DNA of 64,000 nucleotides from Rhodospirillales bacterium (GCA_018662225.1 JABJGO010000066.1:124001-188000); one strand, 5' to 3'; shown: positions 54,716-63,898, counted from the first letter of the stretch. Translations and numbers: made by a program. Notes: generated by a model not told the origin, from the sequence alone.

Positions 54716-55432
54716 ATGGACATCGCAGGTAAAAAAGCATTGGTTTTTGGGGGCACAGCCGGGATTGGTTTGGCGGCAGTTCGGCAGTTGGTTGAACTGG
54801 GCGCGGACGTGGTTGCGATCAGTCGGGACCCAAGCCAGACCCGAAGCATATCCGAAGACGTGCCGGATAGTATCACGCTTGAGGCGTGCGATGTTCTGGA
54901 CCGGGACGCCGTGGCCGCATTGTGCCAGAAACATGCGCCCTATGATATCCTGATCAGTGCTGCAACCGGTGGTGATCGGGCATTTGGGCCTTTCCTCGAG
55001 ATGGATCTGGACGGCTATCAGGGATCATTCGCCAAACTTTGGGGTTATGCCAATGTGGTGCGGTTGGGTGCCCAGCACCTGAGCGAAGAAGGCTCTATTG
55101 TGCTGGTCAGCGGCAGCCCGGCCCGCAAAGCCAGCGCCGGACTGGCGGCGCTCAGTTCTGTTGGTGGTGCTGTGGAGGCCCTTGTTCGGGCTGTAGCACC
55201 CGAAATTTATCCGCGCCGCCTGAACGTGGTGTCACCCGGCACCATCGATACGCCCATGGTTCTGGCGCAGGGCGACGAGCGCAGCGAACTGCTTGCCAGT
55301 ATGACAGAAGGCAACATTATCCCCCGCGCCGGCACACCGGATGAGGTGGCTCAGGGTATTATCTTCATGGTGCAGAATGATTTCGTGACCGGCACTACCA
55401 TCGATGTGGACGGTGGTGTCCTGCTTTCGTAG
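54716..55432 (+). CDS. SDR-family oxidoreductase with degenerate active site
   Basis: A 238-residue Rossmann-fold protein of the short-chain dehydrogenase family. The cofactor glycine motif is FGGTAGIG at about 11-18, NAG-like text is ISAATGG, and the C-terminal FVTGTTIDVDGGVLLS is usual. The catalytic Ser is present in VLVSGSPARK but the YxxxK position reads LAALSSVGGAVEAL, lacking both Tyr and Lys. It either uses other chemistry or is not a dehydrogenase. Some SDR groups with this change are known, so this need not be decay. It converges with the URO-D gene, 6 bases away. Confidence 0.85.
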   Translation: MDIAGKKALVFGGTAGIGLAAVRQLVELGADVVAISRDPSQTRSISEDVPDSITLEACDVLDRDAVAALCQKHAPYDILISAATGGDRAFGPFLEMDLDGYQGSFAKLWGYANVVRLGAQHLSEEGSIVLVSGSPARKASAGLAALSSVGGAVEALVRAVAPEIYPRRLNVVSPGTIDTPMVLAQGDERSELLASMTEGNIIPRAGTPDEVAQGIIFMVQNDFVTGTTIDVDGGVLLS

Positions 55433-55438
55433 GGTTTC

Positions 55439-56743
55439 TTAGGTATCCGGCTTTAGAGAGCCATGGCTCAGCGCCGTTTCCACGATGATTTCCATGAACT
55501 CAAACGATGATTCCGAGCTTACATCCTCGAAATACACCGTGCCGGGCCAGGGCGGCTTGCGTTTATCGTAGCCATTGGCCGATATGGTAAGGGCCACATT
55601 TTTGACCGCTTCCACACATTCCCGTGCAACATCGCGCAGGCTCTGGCTTTCTGTTTCCATGTCCATGATGCTGTTGCGATCCAACTGCGAAGCGCCCACA
55701 CCCGTGAACAGCGGTCTGTTTCGCTGGATTGCCTGATCCTCATAAAAAGATACCGGCACGCGATCATCGTGCAGCCGGATGACAAAATCCTGACAAATAC
55801 TGTGTTTCAGCTCGGTTAACTCAAGCAGGCTGACGGATTCAGCGCTTTCCGCCTTTGTGGCATTGCGGCGTTTGCTGCTGCGGTCTTTCTTTTGAACCTG
55901 AGCCACGTAATCGCCTCGGAAATTTGCATCATAAACCCGGTGTCCCCACGGGTTTTCGTCAACCAGTCGTTTGATCGACCGGATGGCCATGTTCTTGCAA
56001 TTCAATGGCCCGATGAAAAATGGCGACCCCGAAGCATCGGACATTTCCACCCAGCCATTTGGGAACCGTTTAAAGAAATGCTCGATCCATGGCTGGAGAA
56101 CATGATCCACAAGATGATCCAGAATGTGGTCGGCCAGTTCAGGCTCGTGCACCAATGCAGCCAACAGGGGTTCCTGACCAAAAATATCAGCCGCCAGGCT
56201 ATAGGGTGCCGACAAATGAAGGACAGGCTCCATGCCTGTGAGGTGTTCATAAAATGTCAGGGTTTCTTCAAGGAGCTTCGGGATACCGCTATTCAGGTCG
56301 GGTGTGCCGATGTCCTGCCAGGTATCGCGGGTAACAAGCATTTTGTCAGGGTCTGATCCCGGCGGGAATTTGTCTGGATACATGATTGCCTGACCAAGGG
56401 CTTCTGCTGTGAAGGCGTAAACTGGCCAGCTCAAATATAATTTGTTCATGCCGAGCAGCCGCCGTGTCAGCAAGGTTGTGCGCACGTAACGTTCCGGATC
56501 GGCCTTATAGAACTCGGCTGATTCCATCCCGTAGAGGTCGTTCATGATCGTCAACGTCATCAAATTGATGGAGCCGCCTATATGAACTGCATCCACCGGT
56601 GGCGGGACCATAAAATTATCATCGAGCTCACCAGCGATGGCGGCATCATGGATTTCACGTAATCGGTCACGGGCCACAGCCTCGCCACACTGCCAACGCG
56701 TCAGCAATTTGATGCCTTGCGGGAATTCCAACTCGTTGATCAT
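55439..56743 (-). CDS. Uroporphyrinogen decarboxylase (URO-D) superfamily protein
   Basis: A 434-residue protein of the URO-D fold, to which methylcobamide:CoM methyltransferases belong. Recognised parts include PPPVDAVHIGGSINLMTL, FYKADPERYVRTTLL, EPVLHLSAPYSLAADIFGQEPLLAAL (in part), ADHILDHLVDHVLQPWIEHF and MSDASGSPFFIGP. The arginines of haem-pathway HemE are not at their places, so it is not hemE. A corrinoid-dependent methyltransferase role would fit the nearby B12 genes, but no corrinoid protein is beside it. The C-terminus has FENVSSESSF-like text typical of the family. Confidence 0.75.
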   Translation of the reverse strand: MINELEFPQGIKLLTRWQCGEAVARDRLREIHDAAIAGELDDNFMVPPPVDAVHIGGSINLMTLTIMNDLYGMESAEFYKADPERYVRTTLLTRRLLGMNKLYLSWPVYAFTAEALGQAIMYPDKFPPGSDPDKMLVTRDTWQDIGTPDLNSGIPKLLEETLTFYEHLTGMEPVLHLSAPYSLAADIFGQEPLLAALVHEPELADHILDHLVDHVLQPWIEHFFKRFPNGWVEMSDASGSPFFIGPLNCKNMAIRSIKRLVDENPWGHRVYDANFRGDYVAQVQKKDRSSKRRNATKAESAESVSLLELTELKHSICQDFVIRLHDDRVPVSFYEDQAIQRNRPLFTGVGASQLDRNSIMDMETESQSLRDVARECVEAVKNVALTISANGYDKRKPPWPGTVYFEDVSSESSFEFMEIIVETALSHGSLKPDT

Positions 56744-56825
56744 TTTCGAAAACTCATCTCAGAATCTGTTTCAAGAACGATAGACTAAAAGAATCGATCC
56801 GGTATACAAAATTCCGATGTTCAGC

Positions 56826-56995
56826 ATGGGCTATGTGGGTATGATCTTGCGACCAGTATTGAAGGCGGGAGATACGTCTTGAAAGTGCTCATAACCGGCG
56901 GGGCGGGGTTTCTTGGCCTCAATTTATGTCGCCGATTGCTGTTATTGGCGATGCTCTCTACAATACTAAAAATCGTAATAATGATCGTATTGTAG
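56826..56995 (+). pseudogene. Remnants of two sugar-nucleotide epimerase genes
   Basis: Two consecutive 5' fragments. The frame from 56826 reads MGYVGMILRPVLKAGDTS and then stops; MGYVGxxLxPxLKA is like the NAD-binding start of a sugar-nucleotide epimerase. Overlapping its TGA, a TTG at 56879 opens KVLITGGAGFLGLNLCRRLL, an almost perfect epimerase Rossmann start (GGAGFLG), after which the frame continues as unrelated hydrophobic codons to a TAG at 56993. Neither could give a folded enzyme. Confidence 0.6.
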
Positions 56996-57005
56996 GGGGG
57001 GGGAG

Positions 57006-57368
57006 ATGAAGCGTGCATTGATAAGCCTTGTGCTCTGGTTTTCCATGTTGAATCCCGCCCTCGCAGATGTGGATAAGATATCAGATTATTTAGATAGATA
57101 TGAAAATGGGCCTAAAGAAACTAGAGAAAGGGTGGAATTTGGCATTGGCGAAGCAGCAGATGCCTTTGCATGGGCAAACACATCCCGAGAGTATGACGGT
57201 TATTCCCTAAGTTATTGTCCGCCGCCGCACATCTCTTTGGACGCTCAAGGTTACATGGGGGTGTTTTTGAGTTATCTTTCTGACAATGAGCAATTCCTTG
57301 ATGAGCCGTCCAATATCAGAAATTTCATATTGCTTCTGGCATTGAAGCGATCATTCCCATGCGAATAG
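57006..57368 (+). CDS. Rap1a/Tai-like exported protein
   Basis: A 120-residue protein with a signal peptide cleaved after LNPALA (residue 20). The mature part has GEAADAFAWANTSREY, then SYCPPPHISLDAQGYMGVFLSYL (in part) and ends LALKRSFPCE; C-P-P ... YL ... FPC is the two-cysteine pattern of the Rap1a/Tai family, which includes immunity proteins against type VI secreted peptidoglycan amidases. The family also has many members of unknown role. AGGGGGGGGGAG precedes ATG 57006. A convergent lysozyme-like gene is 128 bases away. Confidence 0.6.
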   Translation: MKRALISLVLWFSMLNPALADVDKISDYLDRYENGPKETRERVEFGIGEAADAFAWANTSREYDGYSLSYCPPPHISLDAQGYMGVFLSYLSDNEQFLDEPSNIRNFILLLALKRSFPCE

Positions 57369-57496
57369 ATTAAATCTAACATTGATCAATCGCCCCAGGC
57401 CCTTTTTAGAGATTTCAGAATGGTGAGTGTGTGAAGTGCTTGGTTACCTGCTACCCGATGAGGGTTATGGCCGAGTAGCAAGTAGACCAATTTTAG

Positions 57497-58797
57497 TCAG
57501 TCCATTATTCGGAAGTAGTTAAAGCGATTAGATTCATTTGGATATTGATGTAGCCGCTCGACTGCTAGTACATCTAACAATTTCTTTCGATTCGATGAAT
57601 TGCTGGAAAGGTCTCTGTAAGTATTTATCGTCTCTGGACCCATCCTGCCATCGACTTCGACTTTGTGAGAGCCCGTAGCATTAATGGCTTTTTGGATGGC
57701 CTCGGTGCCACCCTTGCGGCCATTTCTAAACAACGTATCGCCAAATGCGGAAGCACTTTTTTGATTGCCGATAGTTGCTAATGATTCGGCTCCACCAACG
57801 GTGTGTAGAACATCATCAAAATATGCACGGTAAACGGCGGCACGTTGTATTGGTTCCAAGCTGTTTGGTGTCACATTTGTAGGGATGTTAGAGAGATAAC
57901 CCCGCTCCTTAAGACCATCAATCGTCGCTTGGCGAATACCGCCTACTGCAGTGCCAGAGTTATCTAGCTTCACGCCACCTTCTTGGCCAAAAAGATCCAT
58001 ATATACTTGCCGCTCAGCTGGGGTTATCTCATGCAGTTGGGATGCTGCATCAAACTGTTCATTCCAATTGGCTTCCTGCCCTTTCAGATAAGCTTTCTTA
58101 TTAGCTGGGAATTTTGGCACAGCAGGTTCTTTTTCAGGTCCATGACGATTAGCACCGGGACCAGCACTAAGTGTACCCTTCAACGCCTCAGCCTTTTTTG
58201 TATGCAGCTTCGCGATGGTGCTCTCAAACAGATCTTTCGCCTGAGATGGATTGTTGGCATGAACCTGTCCAATGAGGTCGGAGACTTCGGCCATGGCTTT
58301 GTCGTCACCATTGGTGATGGCGTCGGCGGTGAAGGTGGACAGATCACCCGTCCCGGCGATTTTGCGGAGATGCTTGGCTGTGCGTTGGTTGGACGAGATC
58401 GCTGCGTAATTCAGGGCGGGCAATGGTCGGCTTGATTTGGGCGCATTGGCGTCCAGTAGAGACGGTCGCGATGCAGTTTGTTGCTGAAAGGCTCTTTGGG
58501 TAGAACCACCGGGAGTGATGAGGCCGTCGGTCTGAACCCCCAACTGGCGTTGAGCGGACTGAATGGCGCGGTTGGTTTGTGGGCCATACACGCCATCGAT
58601 CTTGCCTGCATACAGTCCTGCATCAAAGGTGTTTCGCTGTACGGATTCGACGTCTGATGGCCTGTTGATAGCACCTCGCCCTACGGAATGTTGGGTGGCG
58701 ATACAGATGGTTTATAGGACGATCTGGTTCCCGAACGTGATGGGCCGGATGATGACGAGGAAACATTCGGGGCGGGCTCAGGTAAAATGGCGGACAT
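57497..58797 (-). pseudogene. Peptidoglycan-binding GH108-type lysozyme, apparently frameshifted
   Basis: Two frames must join. The upstream frame begins ATG 58797, MSAILPEPAPNVSSSSSGPS and stops at 58681. The downstream frame, open from 58711, reads VESVQRNTFDAGLYAGKIDG, the front of a PG_binding_1 domain, and goes on to a GH108-like domain (DLFGQEGGVKLDNSGTAVGG with the catalytic Glu, FGDTLFRNGRKGGTEAIQ, and VDGRMGPETINTY) ending at 57497. There is no start codon in the downstream frame before 58591, which would cut the binding domain. A -1 shift between 58711 and 58683 restores one 430-residue protein. The change may be mutation or sequencing error; no canonical slippery heptamer is seen. 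Confidence 0.7.
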
Positions 58798-58825
58798 GAG
58801 AAGGACCTTTTCTAAATGGGGGAAC

Positions 58826-58863
58826 AAAAAACCACCCGTCAAAATACTGAGGGGTGGTTTGTA
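58826..58863 (-). terminator. Intrinsic terminator or attenuator in front of the lysozyme gene
   Basis: On the minus strand, AAACCACCC and GGGTGGTTT pair around CTCAGTATTTTGAC and are followed by a T-run. It ends about 30 bases before the ATG of the lysozyme gene. It may stop read-through from infC, or act as an attenuator of the lysozyme gene if its promoter lies further up. Confidence 0.75.
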
Positions 58864-59028
58864 AAAGGCGCATGGGTGCCCTGCGCGGAAGATACCCAAC
58901 CATAACATTACATATTTGTCAAGGAATATAATCTTGTTATGGAAATTAAGGGGCGCGTCAAAGTGCCTACCCATCGGTTTCCAGCGCGTTTTTGAGATTA
59001 TGATTTAAAAAGGCAATAGCTGGCTGTA

Positions 59029-59068
59029 ACGAAAAATGCGCACCCCGTATCCGGGATGCGCATTAAAT
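59029..59068 (-). terminator. Intrinsic terminator of infC
   Basis: On the minus strand, AATGCGCA and TGCGCATT (with a CCC/GGG extension and one bulged base) form a stem whose 3' side runs into TTTTTCG, about 25 bases after the infC stop. This separates infC from the DNA downstream, which is consistent with the loss of infC-rpmI linkage. Confidence 0.8.
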
Positions 59069-59090
59069 GGTTCTTGGTAATGTGGCCGAC

Positions 59091-59627
59091 TTACTTGGGC
59101 GCCAGCACCATGGTCATCATGCGACCTTCCATGCGAGGGTAAAGTTCGACCTTCACCTCTTCGGCTAATTCTTCCCGAACCCGGTTGAGCACGTTCATGC
59201 CCAATTCCTGGTGCGCCATTTCGCGGCCACGGAAACGGATGGTCATTTTGACCTTGTCACCGTCCCCTAAGAAGCGTTTCACGGCGCGCATTTTTACGTC
59301 GTAATCATGCACATCAATGCCGGGGCGCATCTTGATCTCTTTGATCTCGATGACCTTCTGCTTCTTGCGGGCCTCGTTGGCCTTTTTCTGGGTTTCGTAC
59401 TTGTACTTACCGTAATCGAGGATTTTACACACCGGGGGATCCGCGTTGGGGGATACCTCCACCAGGTCAAGTCCAACCTCATAGGCCATCTCGATGCCTT
59501 CTGCGGTGGATATAACGCCGACCATTTCACCGTCGGCGTCTACAACACGGACTTGTTCTTTTTCGATGTCTTCGTTCACGCGCGGTCCATCTTTGGCTGG
59601 CGCCTGATTCGTTGGTTGCCTAGCTAT
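59091..59627 (-). CDS. infC: Translation initiation factor IF-3, with a non-AUG (AUA) start
   Basis: IF-3 keeps ribosomal subunits apart and checks start-codon pairing. The full family N-terminus requires reading back to 59627: [20 protein letters not shown], as in other alphaproteobacterial IF-3 (xARRP...DGPRxNE). The codon there is ATA, with AGAGGA seven bases upstream. No in-frame ATG, GTG or TTG occurs between 59627 and the upstream TAA at 59658; a GTG at 59579 would remove 16 conserved residues. The remaining text, including [13 protein letters not shown] and [18 protein letters not shown], is normal (178 residues in all). infC autoregulates through rare start codons in other bacteria. 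Confidence 0.93.
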   Translation of the reverse strand: MARQPTNQAPAKDGPRVNEDIEKEQVRVVDADGEMVGVISTAEGIEMAYEVGLDLVEVSPNADPPVCKILDYGKYKYETQKKANEARKKQKVIEIKEIKMRPGIDVHDYDVKMRAVKRFLGDGDKVKMTIRFRGREMAHQELGMNVLNRVREELAEEVKVELYPRMEGRMMTMVLAPK

Positions 59628-59687
59628 GGCGGTATCCTCTCGGTCAGTTAATTCAAATTAGGTCAAAAAAATCTCTGGAGGTCGCTG

Positions 59688-61634
59688 TTATTGCCCTAAC
59701 GGACCAGCGGCTTCGGCGGACAGTCTAACGACTGCTTCATCCAGCGCAACAATTTCTTGGTCTTTGCCACCTAATCGACGGACGGCAACGGTGCGATCGT
59801 CGGCCTCACGACCGCCCACAACCAGAATGGCCGGGACTTTGGCGTGGCTGTGTTCGCGGATCTTGTAGTTGATTTTTTCACTGCGCAGATCGGTTTCAAC
59901 GCGTAAACCAGCGGCGCGTAATGCACCCGCCACCGTATTGGCATAGTCGTCATGGTCATTGGTAATGGCAGCAACCACCACCTGAACCGGTGACAGCCAC
60001 ATGGGGAAACGACCCGCGTAGTTTTCAATGATAATACCAATGAAGCGCTCGAATGATCCCAGGATAGCCCGGTGCAACATAACCGGGCGATGCTTGGCAC
60101 CGTCTTCGCCGATGTAGTTAGCGTCCAGTCGTTCGGGCAGCACGAAGTCTACCTGTAGCGTGCCACACTGCCAGTCGCGGCCAATGGCATCGCGCAGAAC
60201 GAATTCCAGTTTCGGGCCGTAAAATGCACCTTCACCGGGGTTCAGGATGGTTTCCAGGCCAGCGGCGGCAGTAGATTCCTTCAACGCGGCCTCGGCTTTG
60301 TCCCAAGTGGCATCTTCGCCAGCGCGGACTTCGGGACGGTCAGAGAACTTGACCACAACCTCTTCAAAGCCGAAGTCTTTATAGATGCTCATCAGCAAAT
60401 CAATAAAGATTTTGGTTTCGGATGTGATCTGATCTTCGGTGCAGAAAATGTGGGCGTCGTCCTGGGTGAAGGCCCGCACCCGCATAATACCGTGCAGGGC
60501 ACCGGACGGCTCGTACCGGTGGCACGATCCGAATTCGGCCATGCGCATGGGCAGTTCGCGGTAGCTGGTAATGCCTTGTTTGAAAATCTGCACATGGCAG
60601 GGGCAGTTCATGGGCTTTAGTGCCAGCATGCGTTTTTCATTGGCTTTACCGTCGGGATCAGCTTCATCCACTTCAGCGATAAACATGTGGTCGCGGAATT
60701 TTTCCCAGTGACCGGAATCTTCCCACAACGAACGGTCCACCAATTGTGGTGTCTTTACTTCGTCGTATCCGGCCTCATCCAGCCGCGTGCGCATGTAGTC
60801 TTCAACCGCCCGGTAAAGTGTCCAGCCCTTGGGATGCCAGAACACGTTGCCCATGGCTTCCTGCTGCTGATGGAACAGACCCATTTCCCGGCCCAAACGG
60901 CGGTGATCGCGTTTTTCGGCTTCTTCCAGCATATGAAGGTGCTGCTTCAGCTCTTTCGGGTTTGACCAGCACGTACCATAGATACGTTGCAGCATGGCGT
61001 TCTTGGAATTGCCACGCCAGTATGCACCAGCAATGCTCATCAATTTGAAGGCTTTGCCCAGCTTACCCGTAGATGGCAGATGCGGCCCAAGGCACAGATC
61101 GAACCAGTCACCCTGACGGTAGATGGAAATTTCTTCGTCTTCGGGCAGATCACTGATCAGCTCGGTCTTATAGGCCTCGCCTATGTCCGTGAAAACTTGA
61201 ATGGCCTCGTTACGGTCCCACACTTCGCGGGAAAACGGCAGGTCAGCATCCACGATCTCGGCCATACGGGCTTCGATCTTGGGCAGGTCTTCCGGTGTGA
61301 AGGGCTCATCACGGGCAAAATCGTAGTAGAAGCCGTTCTCGATAGATGGGCCGATGGTTACTTGCGTGCCGGGGAACAGGTCTTGTACGGCTTGCGCCAG
61401 AACGTGCGCGCAGTCATGGCGCAGCAAATCCAGCCCGTCTTCGTCCTTTGCGGTCACAATGGACACGTCGGCGTCTTCTTCTATCAGATGTGCCAGATCG
61501 CGCATGTGGCCACCCACACGAATAGCCAAAGCGGCTTTGGCCAGGCCGGGACCGATATCGGCGGCCAGATCAGCGCCTGAGACGGGGCCATCAAACGGGC
61601 GTATGCTGCCATCTGGGAGAGTAATTGCGACCAT
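59688..61634 (-). CDS. thrS: Threonine-tRNA ligase
   Basis: A 648-residue class II aminoacyl-tRNA synthetase. N-terminal TGS domain ([14 protein letters not shown]), editing domain with [12 protein letters not shown], and the catalytic core with [34 protein letters not shown] (in part) and the zinc-binding histidines are in order; the C-terminal anticodon domain ends with [16 protein letters not shown]. It lies 60 bases upstream of infC's start on the same strand and the two are probably co-transcribed, as in many bacteria. Confidence 0.98.
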   Translation of the reverse strand: MVAITLPDGSIRPFDGPVSGADLAADIGPGLAKAALAIRVGGHMRDLAHLIEEDADVSIVTAKDEDGLDLLRHDCAHVLAQAVQDLFPGTQVTIGPSIENGFYYDFARDEPFTPEDLPKIEARMAEIVDADLPFSREVWDRNEAIQVFTDIGEAYKTELISDLPEDEEISIYRQGDWFDLCLGPHLPSTGKLGKAFKLMSIAGAYWRGNSKNAMLQRIYGTCWSNPKELKQHLHMLEEAEKRDHRRLGREMGLFHQQQEAMGNVFWHPKGWTLYRAVEDYMRTRLDEAGYDEVKTPQLVDRSLWEDSGHWEKFRDHMFIAEVDEADPDGKANEKRMLALKPMNCPCHVQIFKQGITSYRELPMRMAEFGSCHRYEPSGALHGIMRVRAFTQDDAHIFCTEDQITSETKIFIDLLMSIYKDFGFEEVVVKFSDRPEVRAGEDATWDKAEAALKESTAAAGLETILNPGEGAFYGPKLEFVLRDAIGRDWQCGTLQVDFVLPERLDANYIGEDGAKHRPVMLHRAILGSFERFIGIIIENYAGRFPMWLSPVQVVVAAITNDHDDYANTVAGALRAAGLRVETDLRSEKINYKIREHSHAKVPAILVVGGREADDRTVAVRRLGGKDQEIVALDEAVVRLSAEAAGPLGQ

Positions 61635-61703
61635 GATTTATGTTCTTAAAACCGTATAAAAGTGCCAAAATTCCGGGCGAACGTATACCAGCACGCGGCA
61701 CTG

Positions 61704-62675
61704 TCAAGCGGCTGGGGTCTCGGCTGCACTCGTTAGTTCAGGTACCAGTAATCCCAGGGCATACAACACATCATCAACAGAAACCTCACTGAGGCTCTTG
61801 CGCCGTATGATTTTGACCGCCGGGCCGCGTTGCGCGCACAAAACCGGGTCCGATTCATAAGAATAAAGGACCACACTTGGCGCGCCCGAAATGGCCAGAA
61901 CATGCATGGGGCCTGTGTCATTGCCAACGGTGGCGATCGCGTCACGGCCCAACACGGCGATTTCAGCTATATCGGTCATGCCACACAGGTTTTTGGCCTC
62001 CGGGCATGCGGTGGTGATTTCATCCAGAATGTCTTTTTCCGCATCCGTTCCCAACAGAACCGGCTGAATATTCTGTTCGGCCAACTGTTGGGCGAGCGCC
62101 CCATAGCCGGATGCCGACCACCGCTTGCCCGGACGGTGCGGTGCGCCACCGGGAACCAGCAAGGCGTAGGGTGCGCTGAGACCAAACCGGCTGGTGTCAG
62201 CCTGTGCCCAACTCAGGTCCGGGAACGGTGTTCCGGTGATACCCGCGCAGTAGAGCTGATCCGCCTGCCGTTCGATGGTGTGTACAACGTCGCGGTTTAT
62301 ATCCTTGTGAGGGTGGGAACACCCGCGCGCAATACCCGACCACATCGGTTCGTTATAGCCATGGAGCAGCCGGAAATAGAGGCTGCTTCGGTTCGAGGTC
62401 TGAAGATCGTAAACCATATCGAAGCGGCCACCACGCAGGCGATCCCGCAACGCTTTGCATTTGGCGAACTCGTACCACTTGGGGCGCGCGTCCAGCCATA
62501 CGTCGTCCACATAGCCTGACATTTCCAGCAACGGTGCATAGGGCGCCGTGGTCAAAACCGTGATCTGCGCATCCGGATGATGGCGCCGGATAGCCGCCAT
62601 GGGGCCCAACGCCTGCACCACGTCGCCGAGCGCACTCAGTTTAATAATCAGGACGCGGGATATCTTGTTGCTCAT
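61704..62675 (-). CDS. Glycosyltransferase family 9 (heptosyltransferase type)
   Basis: A 323-residue GT9 protein. It begins VLIIKLSALGDVVQALG, with VWLDARPKW and, near the end, GNDTGPMHVLAISGAPSV and the LPGGAPHRPGKRW-like middle. These resemble WaaC/WaaF heptosyltransferases, which add heptose from ADP-heptose to lipid A-Kdo; the pathway genes gmhA and hldE are elsewhere in the window. ATG 62675 overlaps the stop of the GT4 gene (ATGA). The exact acceptor is not predictable. Confidence 0.9.
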   Translation of the reverse strand: MSNKISRVLIIKLSALGDVVQALGPMAAIRRHHPDAQITVLTTAPYAPLLEMSGYVDDVWLDARPKWYEFAKCKALRDRLRGGRFDMVYDLQTSNRSSLYFRLLHGYNEPMWSGIARGCSHPHKDINRDVVHTIERQADQLYCAGITGTPFPDLSWAQADTSRFGLSAPYALLVPGGAPHRPGKRWSASGYGALAQQLAEQNIQPVLLGTDAEKDILDEITTACPEAKNLCGMTDIAEIAVLGRDAIATVGNDTGPMHVLAISGAPSVVLYSYESDPVLCAQRGPAVKIIRRKSLSEVSVDDVLYALGLLVPELTSAAETPAA

Positions 62676-63898
62676 GCGTCTGAGCCATGTCGGTCGGCAA
62701 GAACCTGATTGTAAACTTCCAGGGTGCTGCGGCACATGGTTTCGGTCGAGAAATGCTCCCGCACATTTTGAACGGCTTTTTCTGCCAACCTGGCGCGGGC
62801 GTCGGGGGTCAGGGCAAGGGCCGTTTCAATAGCATCGGCTAATGCATCCGCATCGCCGGGCGGCACCAGCCAACCTGTTTCGCCTTCGATCACCGTTTCC
62901 TTGGCGCCACCATGATTACTAGCCACGATAGGGCGTCCAAGGGACTGCGCCTCAATGGCGATCCGACCAAATGCCTCGGGGTCTGTGGAGGCCGAAACCA
63001 CCACATCGGTCAGCATATAAGCGGCGGGCATATCGCTGCAATTGTCGACAATGCGGATGACTTCGCCCAGGTCATATTTTTGTACCAGATCATCCAGTTC
63101 GCGCCGGAACTCGTGACGACCCTGATCTCCGCCTACCAGCAAGCAGCGGATATCGCGGCGGTTTAGTCGCGCAATGGCCTCGATGAATACGGTCTGACCT
63201 TTCCACCGGGTCAGGCGGCCGGGCAGCATAACAACAGGGTGACCTTCGGTGATACGCCATTCATTGGCCAGCGCAATAACCCGTTGGGCCGTTACGGTGG
63301 GCGCGCTGAACCGGGTCAGGTCCACACCACGGTGGATGACGCGGATACGATCACGTGGCACGCCATAATGGCGGCGAATATGCCCGGCGATAAAATTGGA
63401 TATGGCAATAACGCGCACCCCTTTGGTCATCACTGAGTTGTAGATTCGCTTGAACATGTTGCCGTGGCTGTAGGTACCATGAAATGTGGTGATAAATGGC
63501 CGCCCGGTTCGTTTGGCGGCGTAATAGGCGCTCCACGCCGGTGCGCGGGAGCGTGCATGCACCACATCCACATTTTCTGCCACGATCAACTTCGTCAGCC
63601 TGCCGATGTTCCTGTACATAATAAAGGGGTTCTTTGATTCTACCGGCATGGTGACGTGCTCGGCTTTTACCCGTTTCAGCTCATGCGTACGCGGCCCGCC
63701 TGATGAGACGACAATAGCGCGTCCACCGGCCTGCACCACGGCATTGGCAATCTCAACAGTGCCGCGCTCAACGCCACCGCTGGTACCCATGGCGGGAAGC
63801 ACCTGCATAACGGTTGCCTCCCGAGCCGTAACATCCGCTGGTGTCGGCTCTTTTTCTTCGCTCGCCAAGTTGCTATTGTTGTCGTCTGGGTTATTCAT
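62672..63898 (-). CDS. Glycosyltransferase family 4
   Basis: A 408-residue GT-B fold glycosyltransferase. N-terminal acceptor domain: VMQVLPAMGTSGGVERGTVE, HARSRAPAWSAYYA, TFHGTYSHGNMFKRIYN. C-terminal nucleotide-sugar domain: VIHRGVDLTRF, LPGRLTRWKGQ, and the EX7E region EAFGRIAIEAQSLGRPIVAS. It is probably for surface polysaccharide or LPS. The first 27 residues are hydrophilic and uncharacteristic. Coupled to the GT9 gene by ATGA. Confidence 0.92.
   Translation of the reverse strand: MNNPDDNNSNLASEEKEPTPADVTAREATVMQVLPAMGTSGGVERGTVEIANAVVQAGGRAIVVSSGGPRTHELKRVKAEHVTMPVESKNPFIMYRNIGRLTKLIVAENVDVVHARSRAPAWSAYYAAKRTGRPFITTFHGTYSHGNMFKRIYNSVMTKGVRVIAISNFIAGHIRRHYGVPRDRIRVIHRGVDLTRFSAPTVTAQRVIALANEWRITEGHPVVMLPGRLTRWKGQTVFIEAIARLNRRDIRCLLVGGDQGRHEFRRELDDLVQKYDLGEVIRIVDNCSDMPAAYMLTDVVVSASTDPEAFGRIAIEAQSLGRPIVASNHGGAKETVIEGETGWLVPPGDADALADAIETALALTPDARARLAEKAVQNVREHFSTETMCRSTLEVYNQVLADRHGSDA

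Noticed and set aside
58681-58974. 97-codon frame before the lysozyme gene as a separate gene from 58974
   Set aside because: Its first 59 codons cross a terminator hairpin and have no protein-like text; only the end from ATG 58797 looks translated, as the front of the lysozyme gene.
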